Positions 53,378 to 62,162 of a DNA stretch of 64,000 bases are shown piece after piece (the stretch's first letter is position 1; the number at the start of each line of letters is the position of its first letter). Position numbers and translations under genes: made by a program. The stretch covers positions 169,610 through 233,609 of the forward strand of contig NZ_BAABWJ010000007.1 of assembly GCF_040372805.1 (NCBI RefSeq). Reading direction: 5' to 3'. The DNA comes from Pseudoteredinibacter isoporae_A. GTDB taxonomy: Bacteria > Pseudomonadota > Gammaproteobacteria > Pseudomonadales > Cellvibrionaceae. Below the pieces are notes generated by a model that did no database searches, had not been told where the DNA came from, and worked only from the letters and a program-made list of their open reading frames with translations.

Positions 53378-53400
53378 GATACGTTATAACATAACATTGT
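53378..53400 (+). promoter_or_regulatory. candidate Zur (zinc repressor) box
   Basis: A palindrome with the core GTTATAACATAACAT matches 17 of the 22 specified bases of the gammaproteobacterial Zur consensus as I recall it (GAAATGTTATA-N-TATAACATTTC). It lies about 70 bases before the TonB receptor start and could also affect the divergent DUF1624 gene. Confidence 0.6.
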
Positions 53401-53468
53401 TGAATTTGAGTAGCTTTTTAGACGTACTCGCCATCACAAAAAACCGCATGTCAATTTAGGAGCTTAAA

Positions 53469-55574
53469 GTGAACAACCCTTCTCGACAGAAGACTCTGCT
53501 TTACGTCGCAATCCTTTCCAATAGCTTATTTCTGGCTCATCACAGCAACGCTCAGAGTGGGGAGTCGGCCCGCCAGGAAATCGAAAATGTGCTTGTGGTA
53601 GGCACTCGTCAGGCCTACCGGGGAGAATTCACGAGCCTAGAAATTCCACAATCAGAGCTAAGCATTGATGCCAAAACCCTGCGCGACGCAGGCGCCTTGG
53701 ATCTTAATCAGGCCCTGGACCTTTCCAGCTCTGTCGCCCGTCAAAATAACTTTGGCGGTCTTTGGAACAGTTTTGCCCTACGCGGATTTGTTGGCGATGA
53801 AAATCTGCCCAGCAATTATCTCGTCAACGGATTCAACGCTGGACGGGGATTTGGTGGCGCCCGCGATTTGTCCGGAATTGAGTCTGTCGAAGTACTCAAA
53901 GGCCCTCGCGCGGCTCTGTTTGGACGAGGTGAACCTGGTGGTACCATTAACCTGGTCACCAAACGCCCTACCTTTGAAACCAAAGGTGAGCTGCGATTAT
54001 CCGCCGGTAGTCACAGTACCTACCGCAGTGATATCGATTGGACATCCCCCCTTTCTGACAACTTCGCCGTACGGATTGTCGGCTTCTACGAAGACGCCGA
54101 GAGCTTCAGAGACACCATTGACACGCAAAAGCAGGGCCTAAGCCCCTCGTTTATCTATCGTTTCGGCGAACAGAGCCAACTGGTCTACGAACTGGAATAC
54201 AGTCATCAGGAAATTCCTTTTGATCGCGGTGTCATCGCCATTGATGGTCAATTAGGTTTAATTCCTGAAAACCGTTTCCTCGGCGAGCCCGGTGATGGCC
54301 CAATGGAAACCGACGTGCTGGGACATCAACTGGAGTTTCAACATGACTTTAATGGTAATTGGAGCACACTGGTTGGTTTCAACTACCGAGATACTTCTCT
54401 CGAAGGTTTCGCAACTGAAAACGGATTTTCGGCCCCAGATGCAAACGGCAATTTCGGACGATTTCGCCGATACCGCGACTATGATGCAACGTACCAAGTG
54501 CTCCGGGCTGAACTCACTGGCAGCTTCACAACCGGTGAACTTGAGCATCGGATCATCATAGGTGTTGACGCCGATGAATTTGAAAACGATCAGTTTTTCC
54601 TGCGCATTCGAAACCGACAATCCAATCAGGAAATCAATGTCTTTAACCCGGTGTATGGCGCCTACGCTCTCCCCCAGCCCTTGCCTAACACCGACCGAGT
54701 GGAGACCCAAGAATCACTGGGCGTCTACATTCAAGACCAGATCAGCTTGAATGATAATCTGGACATCCGTTTGGGCATACGCTTCGACGATTACGATCAG
54801 GAACTTCACAACCGGCGATCAAACCGCACCTCTAACTATTCTGAAACTCAGCTGAGCCCTCAGTTTGGTGTGGTGTATAAAGCCACCGATTCCCTGTCTC
54901 TGTACGCGGCCTATGGCGAAAATTTCCGCCCGCTTTCAGGGGCAACCGATGACAACCACCTTGAGCCTAACCAATCCAAATCCACCGAAGTGGGTATCAA
55001 CTTCACCCTTAACGAGGGTCTACTGGAAGGAACCCTTGCGATCTTTGATGTTGAACAATCGAATATCTCAACGGTGGATGCCGATTTTAATGCAACGGCA
55101 ATTGGTGAAGCTGGCAGCCAGGGTGTCGAGCTCGACTTACACGGCAATGTGACCGACTCCCTGAGCCTGTGGCTGTCGTACGCCTATATCGACGCAGAAA
55201 CTGAGAATGCGTTTAATGATCCCAACTTTGGCACAGAGGTACCGGCCGGTTCCGATCTGCTCAATATCCCTGAACAGCAGTTGAGCCTGCGACTGGTTCA
55301 ACGAACCGAACTCGCAGGTAAGCCACTGAGTTTGATCAGCGGTCTGCTTTATGTTGATGAACGCAACGGATTTTTCAGCAGACAAGATTTTAAATTGCCG
55401 AGTTACACCACAGTGCAAATCGCTGCAAATTATGAACTGTCCAACGCGATTGAATTACGCGCTGAAATCAACAACTTGTTGGACGAAGAATACTATACCA
55501 ACTCCTTCGCAGACGTTTGGGTTCAACCTGGCACTCCACGCACCGTTCGAGTTTCCGCAGCATTCCGGTTTTAA
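53469..55574 (+). CDS. TonB-dependent siderophore-type receptor
   Basis: This 701-residue outer-membrane receptor has a signal peptide (ending near SNA), a TonB-box-like 'IENVLVVGTRQAYRG', a plug ('LNQALDLSSSVARQNNFGG', 'VEVLKGPRAALFGRGEPGGTINLVTKRPTFET' read in pieces) and a barrel ending in a C-terminal Phe ('VRVSAAFRF'). It is of the FhuA/siderophore type by plug motifs. It is the first gene of a tight operon with an ABC ATPase (4-base gap) and two permeases. A candidate Zur box upstream suggests induction by zinc shortage and hence a metal-chelate substrate. Confidence 0.9.
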   Translation: MNNPSRQKTLLYVAILSNSLFLAHHSNAQSGESARQEIENVLVVGTRQAYRGEFTSLEIPQSELSIDAKTLRDAGALDLNQALDLSSSVARQNNFGGLWNSFALRGFVGDENLPSNYLVNGFNAGRGFGGARDLSGIESVEVLKGPRAALFGRGEPGGTINLVTKRPTFETKGELRLSAGSHSTYRSDIDWTSPLSDNFAVRIVGFYEDAESFRDTIDTQKQGLSPSFIYRFGEQSQLVYELEYSHQEIPFDRGVIAIDGQLGLIPENRFLGEPGDGPMETDVLGHQLEFQHDFNGNWSTLVGFNYRDTSLEGFATENGFSAPDANGNFGRFRRYRDYDATYQVLRAELTGSFTTGELEHRIIIGVDADEFENDQFFLRIRNRQSNQEINVFNPVYGAYALPQPLPNTDRVETQESLGVYIQDQISLNDNLDIRLGIRFDDYDQELHNRRSNRTSNYSETQLSPQFGVVYKATDSLSLYAAYGENFRPLSGATDDNHLEPNQSKSTEVGINFTLNEGLLEGTLAIFDVEQSNISTVDADFNATAIGEAGSQGVELDLHGNVTDSLSLWLSYAYIDAETENAFNDPNFGTEVPAGSDLLNIPEQQLSLRLVQRTELAGKPLSLISGLLYVDERNGFFSRQDFKLPSYTTVQIAANYELSNAIELRAEINNLLDEEYYTNSFADVWVQPGTPRTVRVSAAFRF

Positions 55575-55578
55575 TACG

Positions 55579-56310
55579 ATGAAATTACAAGCAAACTCAC
55601 TACATATTGAACGTTCAGGAAAACAAGTCCTGAACGGTATTACTTTTTCAGTGGATGCCGGACAGGTGTACGCATTATTAGGTGGCAACGGAGCGGGGAA
55701 ATCAACTACCCTACTTAGCTTTTTGGGATTTCTAACACCCCAAAGCGGCCAGGCCCAGATCAATGGAAAAAATGTCAGCGAGGATATCCGTTCTGCACGC
55801 AAGGCCATCGCTTACTTGCCGGAATCAGCATCACTGTACGAGCATCTCAACCCACGAGAAAACATTGACTACTTTTTACAATTGGCCCGCAACCCTGCAA
55901 GCCAAGCACAAATCGACACAGCACTTGATCAGGTTGGGCTGGCACCCGAAGCCCGGCATCGGGTTCTCCGTGGCTACTCGAAAGGCATGCGGCAGAAAGT
56001 CGCTATTGCCTTAGCCATATTGCGCGATACCGATATCCTTCTGCTCGACGAGCCGACCTCAGGCCTTGACCCTAATGCGATCGACGAGCTTCACCAAGTT
56101 GTTCGCAAACTTGCCGATGGTGGAAAATCCATTTTGATGGTCACCCATGATGTTTATGGCGCCTGCCATGTGGCCGACAAAATCGGATTGCTCCACAACG
56201 GCACGTTAGTGGGTGAGTTCTCTGCGGAAGGCAATGAAAGTATCGATACTGAAATCGTACACCGAGCATTTTCATCAAATACCCGCTTATCGTCACAGCA
56301 GTCAGCGTGA
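55579..56310 (+). CDS. ABC transporter ATP-binding protein
   Basis: This 243-residue ATPase starts at MKLQANSLHIERSG, four bases after the receptor stop. Motifs are Walker A GGNGAGKST, Q-loop 'YLPESASLYEHL', signature 'LRGYSKGMRQK', Walker B 'ILLLDEPTSGLDP' and H-loop 'LMVTHDVYGA'. It resembles the NosF/CcmA-type exporters' ATPases rather than FepC-type importers. A 4-base GTGA overlap links it to the permease gene. Confidence 0.92.
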   Translation: MKLQANSLHIERSGKQVLNGITFSVDAGQVYALLGGNGAGKSTTLLSFLGFLTPQSGQAQINGKNVSEDIRSARKAIAYLPESASLYEHLNPRENIDYFLQLARNPASQAQIDTALDQVGLAPEARHRVLRGYSKGMRQKVAIALAILRDTDILLLDEPTSGLDPNAIDELHQVVRKLADGGKSILMVTHDVYGACHVADKIGLLHNGTLVGEFSAEGNESIDTEIVHRAFSSNTRLSSQQSA

Positions 56311-57752
56311 ACTCTATGAATCAGTTATTACTCATCGCTGCCAGTGAGTGGCGATATTGGCTTCAGTCAAGACTTGCCCTCGGTGGGGCACTCATCTTTT
56401 TGTTACTTTTTGTGGTTACCAGCCTGCTTTCTGCGCTGCGCATGGAAGCCGAAAACCACTCACGTGGTCATCAGCAAACCGAGGCCGAAAACACTTTTTT
56501 ATCTCAACCCGATCGTCACCCACACAGGATGGTACATTACGGACACTACCTTTTTCGCACACCAGCCCCCCTCGCCACATTCGATCCAGGCCTTGATACC
56601 GTCACCGGCCAGTCGATTTTTCTTGAGGGTCATCGACAAAACACCGTGATGTTTGCCGAGTCGGCTGCCAGCGCTGATTTCGGCGGATTGTCCTGGTTAA
56701 GTCCGGCATTGGTTTATCAACTCTTTGCGCCACTCATTATTATCCTACTGGGTTACGGCTCGATTGCCCGCGAACGAGAGGCTGCAGTACTGGCTCCGTT
56801 GCTGGCGATAGGGATCAGTGGGCGAAAACTGATCGCAGGCAAGGCCCTGGCATTGCAGTCCTTTGTTTTACTTCTGCTTTGTCCACTTGTTTCCAGCTGT
56901 GCACTGGCTATGGGAGAAGGTGAAAGCCCAGTCGCACTATTGCTGTTATTCGGTCTCTACTTTGTTTATTTGACTTTATGGCTCGGCCTAACGCTGCTCG
57001 CATCCACACTCTTGACAAAGCGCTCAACCGTCTTGCTGACCATGATAGGCCTTTGGCTCGGCTTTACTCTGGTACTCCCCTCTATTGCCGTTAACAGTTC
57101 AAGTAGCGCCAACGTGGCTGCCGGTAAGATCGAAAGCGATCTCACCATGTTGGCAGACCTTCGCAAACTCGGTGATGGCCACAATGCCAACGACCCAGCA
57201 TTTAAGAAATTGAGATCGGATTTACTCAAAAAGTACGGTGTAGAGCGCATTGAAGATCTGCCAGTGAATTACCGTGGCATAGTAGCCTTGAGTGCCGAAA
57301 AGAAACTGACCAACGTTCTCAATGACTATGCCGATGCACGCATGGCCGCCGAGTTACAACAGGAACATCAGCTGGAAAACTACGGTTGGTTTACCCCGGC
57401 ATTGGCCATTGCCCTCGCCTCTCGCTCAATCGCAGGAACTGACTTGGCACACTATCATCATTTCCAAAGAGAAGCCGAGAACGTACGCTTTTCGTTTGTT
57501 CAAGGGCTAAATCGGGCGCATGCTGAATCGCTGTCTTATCTGGATGATATTAATCGAAGTAAAGATGAGGAATCCTGGCAACGAGCACGCGTAGACGCCT
57601 CTCACTGGCAAGTCCTGGAAAAGTATCAATTTCAGACCACCGATATTTCAAAGCGCGTCGCCAGTGCATCAACATCCATTCAAAAATTAATCATCTGGAT
57701 GTTAATCACCTTTGTAATACTCTTATGGCGTAGCGGGAAAATAAGTCTATGA
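56307..57752 (+). CDS. ABC transporter permease, DUF3526 type (first of two)
   Basis: This 481-residue membrane protein has an N-terminal helix, a long extracytoplasmic domain, a cluster of helices ('FAPLIIILLGYGSIARERE', 'YFVYLTLWLGLTLLASTLL', 'TVLLTMIGLWLGFTLVLPSIAV') and a second soluble domain before a C-terminal helix. 'REAAVLAPLLAIGISGRKLIAGKALAL' is the ABC-2/NosY-type coupling region. A start at ATG 56316 is equally possible. The 4-base overlaps on both sides point to one coupled operon. Direction of transport is not certain. Confidence 0.85.
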   Translation: MNSMNQLLLIAASEWRYWLQSRLALGGALIFLLLFVVTSLLSALRMEAENHSRGHQQTEAENTFLSQPDRHPHRMVHYGHYLFRTPAPLATFDPGLDTVTGQSIFLEGHRQNTVMFAESAASADFGGLSWLSPALVYQLFAPLIIILLGYGSIAREREAAVLAPLLAIGISGRKLIAGKALALQSFVLLLLCPLVSSCALAMGEGESPVALLLLFGLYFVYLTLWLGLTLLASTLLTKRSTVLLTMIGLWLGFTLVLPSIAVNSSSSANVAAGKIESDLTMLADLRKLGDGHNANDPAFKKLRSDLLKKYGVERIEDLPVNYRGIVALSAEKKLTNVLNDYADARMAAELQQEHQLENYGWFTPALAIALASRSIAGTDLAHYHHFQREAENVRFSFVQGLNRAHAESLSYLDDINRSKDEESWQRARVDASHWQVLEKYQFQTTDISKRVASASTSIQKLIIWMLITFVILLWRSGKISL

Positions 57753-59005
57753 GCATCGTCAATTCGCTGGTACGCGAGATAAAGTTTACCGTGCGTGATC
57801 GCACCATTTGGTTTTGGATGGCCATCGTGTTTGGCCTATCAGCAATATCGCTTGGCTTTGGCATTGCAGAAGTGGAACGTCAAAATGCCAGCATCCAGCG
57901 CCTTATAAAGATCGATCAGCAAGACCGTGTTGCACAACTGGAGAAACAAAAAAGCTGGGGAAGCGCAGCCTACTACAGCTTCCACCTGAGCTATGATGCA
58001 CCCTCAGACTTCGCCTTTGCTGCGATGGGACTGAGAGACTCACAACCCTGGAAACACCGAGTGAGAATGCTCGCTCTTGAAGGGCAGATCTATGAACGTG
58101 ATGTGGCCAATCCCAGCTTTGCACTGATTGGCCGCTTTGATTTCGCATTCTTCACGGCGTTTATCATACCGCTCATTCTCATTATTCTGCTATACGATCT
58201 ACGCAGCGGTGAGAGAATTGCCGGTCGATATAAGCTGTTGGAAGCCACGGTTGGCCAAGCGCGAAACTTCTGGTTACTGCGCGCGGGTTTACGCGGTGCT
58301 GCATTATTTGTTTGCATCATCGTACCGCTTGTTGTAGCGGGATTCATCGTCGGCACTCAGGCCAGCACACTACTATTCGCTTGCCTATATGTGTTTGTGT
58401 ATGTCGCTTTCTGGACTCTCCTCTGCTCTGCTTTCTCAGCGTGGAACAAGACTGGTTCAGTCATTCTCATGTCTCTCGTGACGGTGTGGGTATGCACAGC
58501 AGTAATACTGCCAGCCGGTGCTCGACTTACGATAGACAAAGCGGTCGAACTGCCCTCTGGTTCAGACATTTTAATGTTACAACGTGAAGCCGTGAACGAC
58601 GCCTGGGATTTGCCCAGGGAAGCGACAATGAATGCTTTTTTTGAACAATACCCAGAATGGCGTGATTACAAACCCGTAGAGAGTTCTTTCGAATGGCAAT
58701 GGTATTATGCCTTTCAACAAGTGGGAGACCAGCAAGCTGATCCGGTATCCAATGCTTATAGAAATGGACGGTTGAGACGTGATCAACTCGCTACTTGGGC
58801 CGCACTTCTTGCACCGCCTTCTTTGCTTGAACGGTCATTGCAATCCCTGGCTCATACGGATTTACAAGCTAGCATCCATTATGAAGACCGTGTTCGAGCC
58901 TATCACGCAGAGCTTAAGGGTTTCTATTACCCCAAGCTCTTTCAAAACCAAGTGTTCGATCAATCTCAGCTTAGAGATTTGCCACAGTACAAAGTGACTC
59001 AATGA
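57749..59005 (+). CDS. ABC transporter permease, DUF3526 type (second of two)
   Basis: This 418-residue protein is a paralogue-like partner of the preceding permease: an N-terminal helix ('TIWFWMAIVFGLSAISLGFG'), a soluble extracytoplasmic segment, 'FFTAFIIPLILIILLYDLRSGERIAGRY', 'ACLYVFVYVAFWTLLCSAFS' and 'LMSLVTVWVCTAVILPAGARL'. It starts at an ATGA overlap with the previous stop. The two permeases and the ATPase probably form one heteromeric ABC-2 complex. Confidence 0.85.
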   Translation: MSIVNSLVREIKFTVRDRTIWFWMAIVFGLSAISLGFGIAEVERQNASIQRLIKIDQQDRVAQLEKQKSWGSAAYYSFHLSYDAPSDFAFAAMGLRDSQPWKHRVRMLALEGQIYERDVANPSFALIGRFDFAFFTAFIIPLILIILLYDLRSGERIAGRYKLLEATVGQARNFWLLRAGLRGAALFVCIIVPLVVAGFIVGTQASTLLFACLYVFVYVAFWTLLCSAFSAWNKTGSVILMSLVTVWVCTAVILPAGARLTIDKAVELPSGSDILMLQREAVNDAWDLPREATMNAFFEQYPEWRDYKPVESSFEWQWYYAFQQVGDQQADPVSNAYRNGRLRRDQLATWAALLAPPSLLERSLQSLAHTDLQASIHYEDRVRAYHAELKGFYYPKLFQNQVFDQSQLRDLPQYKVTQ

Positions 59006-59113
59006 CTCAACACACCACTCTTGATTGATTGGGTAGCGTGAACCAAGCAAACCCTGTTTGCGACATGCCAGCCCGGTACACCCGGGCCATCCTCAGGACA
59101 ATCTAACCCTTTG

Positions 59114-59521
59114 TTACGGTGCCGCCGGAAATTCACTGAACTGCGGCAGTGAATCTGAAATGTTATACCAGTCAGCTTTTGACGACACGTGCATATGTGC
59201 CTGTGGTAACAGCTTGGGGGAACGATTTAATGCTCCGTACCTCACGTGCACCATGCCGATAGCGGGTTTTTCTCCGTACAGGGTCGAACCACAGTGCTCA
59301 CAAAAGCAAGAGACCGTTTCCGTGCTTCGACAAAACGTTTTCACATACTCTTCACCTTGAGTAATCGTAAAGTGTTCTCTGGGAATTCCACCTATTGCCG
59401 TCCCTGAAGCACCGGATGATTTTCTACACATGGAGCAATGGCAGTAACCGGCGTAAATAAATTCATCCTTAACACTGAACTCCACACTTCCGCAGAGGCA
59501 ACTTCCACTAATGGCTGTCAT
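59114..59521 (-). CDS. GFA-family (glutathione-dependent formaldehyde-activating-like) zinc protein
   Basis: This 135-residue protein has the CENP-V/GFA zinc pattern: 'SGSCLCGSVEF', 'GYCHCSMCRKSSGASG', 'CFCEHCGSTLYGEKP' (paired CxC and CxxC ligands). The family contains glutathione-formaldehyde adduct enzymes and many proteins of unknown activity. It is the second gene of an operon with a MarR regulator, starting 10 bases after it. Confidence 0.88.
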   Translation of the reverse strand: MTAISGSCLCGSVEFSVKDEFIYAGYCHCSMCRKSSGASGTAIGGIPREHFTITQGEEYVKTFCRSTETVSCFCEHCGSTLYGEKPAIGMVHVRYGALNRSPKLLPQAHMHVSSKADWYNISDSLPQFSEFPAAP

Positions 59522-59531
59522 ATGTGTACCC

Positions 59532-59954
59532 TCAAATTCTTCGCAATAGATCTAAAAAGCTATCGGCATCTGTAGAATCGATATTCTTTAAAAGTGTCTC
59601 TGATTTGGCATCAAGCGTGGTTGACGCTTCCTTGAACAACTCCTCGCCTGCAGGCGTTATTTTTACCAAACTGACACGAGCGTCCCGCTCATTCGCCTCT
59701 TTTGTAACCAGGCCTATTTTCTCCATCGGCATTAGCATCCGGGTGATACCTGAAGCCGTACGCGCCAGGGCCTCAGCAATATCAATGCGCCGAAGCGCAC
59801 GATTCGGCGCCTGCATCAGATTAAGCAAAACCATATATTCCGTTAAACCAATGCCATGAATGGCACCTAAACTATTATCCAATTGTTTGGAGATGATGGC
59901 GGTATTCACCCAGAGGCTCTTGGTAATCGCCCCATATTTCGATTCTGATTCCAT
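59532..59954 (-). CDS. MarR-family transcriptional regulator
   Basis: From MESESKYGAITKSL the regulator has 140 residues. The winged-helix core shows 'IGLTEYMVLLNLMQAPNRALRRIDIAEALARTASGITRMLMPMEKIGLVTK' read in pieces. An upstream in-frame start lies inside the operator and is less likely. MarR proteins repress neighbouring detoxification or efflux genes and release DNA on binding small aromatics or oxidants. Its target is probably its own operon with the GFA gene. Confidence 0.88.
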   Translation of the reverse strand: MESESKYGAITKSLWVNTAIISKQLDNSLGAIHGIGLTEYMVLLNLMQAPNRALRRIDIAEALARTASGITRMLMPMEKIGLVTKEANERDARVSLVKITPAGEELFKEASTTLDAKSETLLKNIDSTDADSFLDLLRRI

Positions 59955-59962
59955 AATCACAC

Positions 59963-60000
59963 ACTTCACATATACTTGAATAGTGAAGTATATGTGAAGT
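59963..60000. promoter_or_regulatory. 15-bp perfect inverted repeat, MarR operator
   Basis: ACTTCACATATACTT and AAGTATATGTGAAGT are exact inverted copies with an 8-nt spacer. The repeat starts nine bases upstream of the MarR start codon, covering its promoter. It also faces the remnant LysR gene. Confidence 0.75.
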
Positions 60001-60030
60001 TTTTATCTTGTCAATGCATTTTTTGAATTC

Positions 60031-60207
60031 ATGTATATGCATTTCATCCCCCTACCTGAATGGTCTGAGGAAACACCTATCTCGCTGGTCTGCCCACCCA
60101 TTCGTCATCAACTTGGGCGTGTTCGTGCGTTAATGAACTGGCTTGCTGATCGTTTTGAAACCAATTATCAACAGATGTTGAAATTCGGGCCGACAATGGA
60201 TAACTAG
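60031..60207 (+). pseudogene. C-terminal remnant of a LysR-family regulator
   Basis: An open stretch of 58 codons reads 'FIPLPEWSEETPISLVCPP' and 'RHQLGRVRALMNWLADRF', the tail end of a LysR substrate-binding domain (typical form LPEW..PISLVYPP..RHLSARVRAFIDWLAERF). The DNA-binding and most of the effector domain are missing, and no upstream part is seen because the MarR operator begins directly before it. It is a decayed or displaced gene end, which suggests a rearrangement in this spot. Confidence 0.7.
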
Positions 60208-60274
60208 GGATCAAGGCTCATCAATATACGCATACGTTGGCGTGTATACATTCCCTAAGAAGAGCGATCTATAT

Positions 60275-60865
60275 TCATTCAATGAGTCTCTTCACTGCGT
60301 ACCCTGCAATCTTTTTCAACTCTTGTTTGGAAGTACCTGCTCTCGCTCTGAGCGCGAGAGTTTGAAGCGTTGCTTGCAGCAGGCTTGCCGTAAGCTCAGG
60401 TTGCACGTCTTTAGATATTTCACCTTCCTTCTGCGCTCTCCTTAATCGCTGAGTAAAGGCATTATCAAGCCTGCTGATCAACCCTCGTAAATCTTCTCCC
60501 ACCTCTGGATGGGATAAGGCTTCACTGGGTGCGGTACAAATCATTAAGCATCCCATTGCGGGATGGGTTCCGCAATAGACCTCCAAGGCTTGATCAAAAA
60601 ACGCTTCAAGCCCCTTGTGGAGCGAAGGTATCGCTTCCAGCGCCGTCTCCAACCCATGGTCCAACTGCCCACAAAACTTGTCCAAGGCCTTTCGGTAAAT
60701 TTCATCTTTGTTGCCAAAGGCATTGTAGATACTAGGCCGATTCATATTCATTGCTTGTGCAAGATCATCGAGCGAAGTCGCAGACAGCCCTTTCTCCCAA
60801 AACAACAGCATGGCCCCTTTAAGAGCAGCCTCTTCATCAAATTTTCTTGGTCGACCTCTGGGCAT
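60275..60865 (-). CDS. TetR-family transcriptional regulator
   Basis: This 196-residue repressor has an N-terminal helix-turn-helix ('GRPRKFDEEAALKGAMLLFWEKG', 'LDDLAQAMNMNRPSIYNAFGNKDEIYRKAL' read in pieces) and a helical ligand domain. 'PAMGCLMICTAPSEALSH' is common in AcrR-type sensors of lipophilic compounds. It diverges from a GST gene with a 16-bp inverted repeat across the promoter region, so it probably represses both itself and the GST. Confidence 0.9.
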   Translation of the reverse strand: MPRGRPRKFDEEAALKGAMLLFWEKGLSATSLDDLAQAMNMNRPSIYNAFGNKDEIYRKALDKFCGQLDHGLETALEAIPSLHKGLEAFFDQALEVYCGTHPAMGCLMICTAPSEALSHPEVGEDLRGLISRLDNAFTQRLRRAQKEGEISKDVQPELTASLLQATLQTLALRARAGTSKQELKKIAGYAVKRLIE

Positions 60866-60926
60866 TTTGTACCTTTTCGCAAAATATTAGTTGATCTCAA
60901 TTTATTTTATGCGATAAGGTACAAAA
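60865..60926. promoter_or_regulatory. 16-bp inverted repeat, TetR operator
   Basis: TTTTGTACCTTTTCGC (60865-60880) and GCGATAAGGTACAAAA (60911-60926) are inverted copies with one mismatch. The left arm begins at the TetR start codon and the right arm ends 21 bases before the GST start, fitting a shared operator. Confidence 0.7.
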
Positions 60927-60947
60927 AATACAGAGGAGAGTAGCGCA

Positions 60948-61868
60948 ATGAAAGTTGAAAACCCCAAAAGCCCAATCATCAAGAAACTAGAAGGCATTCA
61001 CCTATTCCACTATGACGCCGCGCCATGCGCACAGCGAGTCCGTTTTGCTCTGCATGAAAAGGGATTAGTGAGGGGTCGAGAAGTAAAATTTAATGCCATT
61101 GACGCTGCGTCATGCCGCGGCGAAGACCACACTTGGGTCAGCAGGAAAGTGTCGCTGGCCAAAAAAGAGCACTTGTCAGAAACCTACGCACAGATTCAAC
61201 CGAATCTCGTCGTACCTGCACTCGTACATGACGGCGAACTTCATATTGAATCCATGGACATTGTCGCGTACCTCGATGAGGCATTTGGTGGCTCTCCCCT
61301 AGTGCCAAAACATGACCCGGATTTGATGGCTGATGCACAGGCACTCACAAACCTCGGCAAGGAACTGCACAGATCAATACGGTTTGTGACCTTTCGATGG
61401 GGGCTTCGTGGGCTCGCCCGTTTGTCAAACAAGGAAGAGCGACAACTGAAAGCCTTGTTAAAAAACGCTGAAGACGGTGAACAGTTGATCAGCTTCTACG
61501 AAGGTTACGATAACCACTCAATACCCGAAAGTGTCTATCTCGAACACTTAGACAAACTCACTTCAGCCTTTCGCCAACAGGAACAACGACTACAGGATGG
61601 CAGGGTATTTCTGACCGGAAACACCCTCACCATGGCAGACATTATTTGGGCAATGAAAACGGTTCGCCTGATGGAATGCGGTTATCCTTTTGGCGCACTG
61701 TTTCCTGCTTATACAGCCTGGTACGAACGCCTATCAGAACGACCATCTTTTCGTGAAGGCGTAATGGGAAAACACACATTGATGAGTTCAGCGTTTCGAG
61801 TTAAAGCACAGATCGAACAATTCTTTGGTATCGGATTAAAAAGTGAGGTACTTAAGCGTGTCACCTGA
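60948..61868 (+). CDS. glutathione S-transferase-family protein
   Basis: This 306-residue cytoplasmic protein has an N-terminal thioredoxin-like domain ('IHLFHYDAAPCAQRVRFALHEKGL', with Cys in place of the usual Ser/Tyr nucleophile region; 'PNLVVPALVHDGELHIESMDIVAYLDEAFGG' read in pieces, with the PALVHD and ESMDI glutathione contacts) and a long C-terminal helical domain ('TLTMADIIWAMKTVRLMECGYPF', 'AYTAWYERLSERPSFREGV'). At about 300 residues it is longer than simple GSTs. Regulated by the divergent TetR gene, it may remove a toxic electrophile; substrate is unknown. Confidence 0.88.
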   Translation: MKVENPKSPIIKKLEGIHLFHYDAAPCAQRVRFALHEKGLVRGREVKFNAIDAASCRGEDHTWVSRKVSLAKKEHLSETYAQIQPNLVVPALVHDGELHIESMDIVAYLDEAFGGSPLVPKHDPDLMADAQALTNLGKELHRSIRFVTFRWGLRGLARLSNKEERQLKALLKNAEDGEQLISFYEGYDNHSIPESVYLEHLDKLTSAFRQQEQRLQDGRVFLTGNTLTMADIIWAMKTVRLMECGYPFGALFPAYTAWYERLSERPSFREGVMGKHTLMSSAFRVKAQIEQFFGIGLKSEVLKRVT

Positions 61869-61897
61869 AGAGATTTCGAGTTTATTTATTGAAATGA

Positions 61898-62026
61898 TTT
61901 CTTTTGCCCAACCATGTACCTTACCTAATCCAACAAGGGGGTTCCGTTACCCGTGGTGTTGACGACTCTGACCCGATGATTGTCAACCAAGCCGCTATCA
62001 GAACCTTCAACACATACGATGGATAG
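61898..62026 (+). pseudogene. C-terminal fragment of an unidentified gene
   Basis: An open frame ends 'VTRGVDDSDPMIVNQAAIRT' and 'FNTYDG', then a stop. The composition is coding-like with no start or upstream domain, so it looks like a truncated gene end. I cannot name the family with confidence. Confidence 0.4.
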
Positions 62027-62162
62027 ACTTTTCAAATTGCCGCTCCATAAAGAGAAAGTATCCTTGAAACCCGCAATGTGCGGCGTTTTTGTTTATACTG
62101 CGCTCAATATAATCCTTCCTGATATCCTCAACTCAAGGGGAATGAAGGAAGCATGAGTTGTC

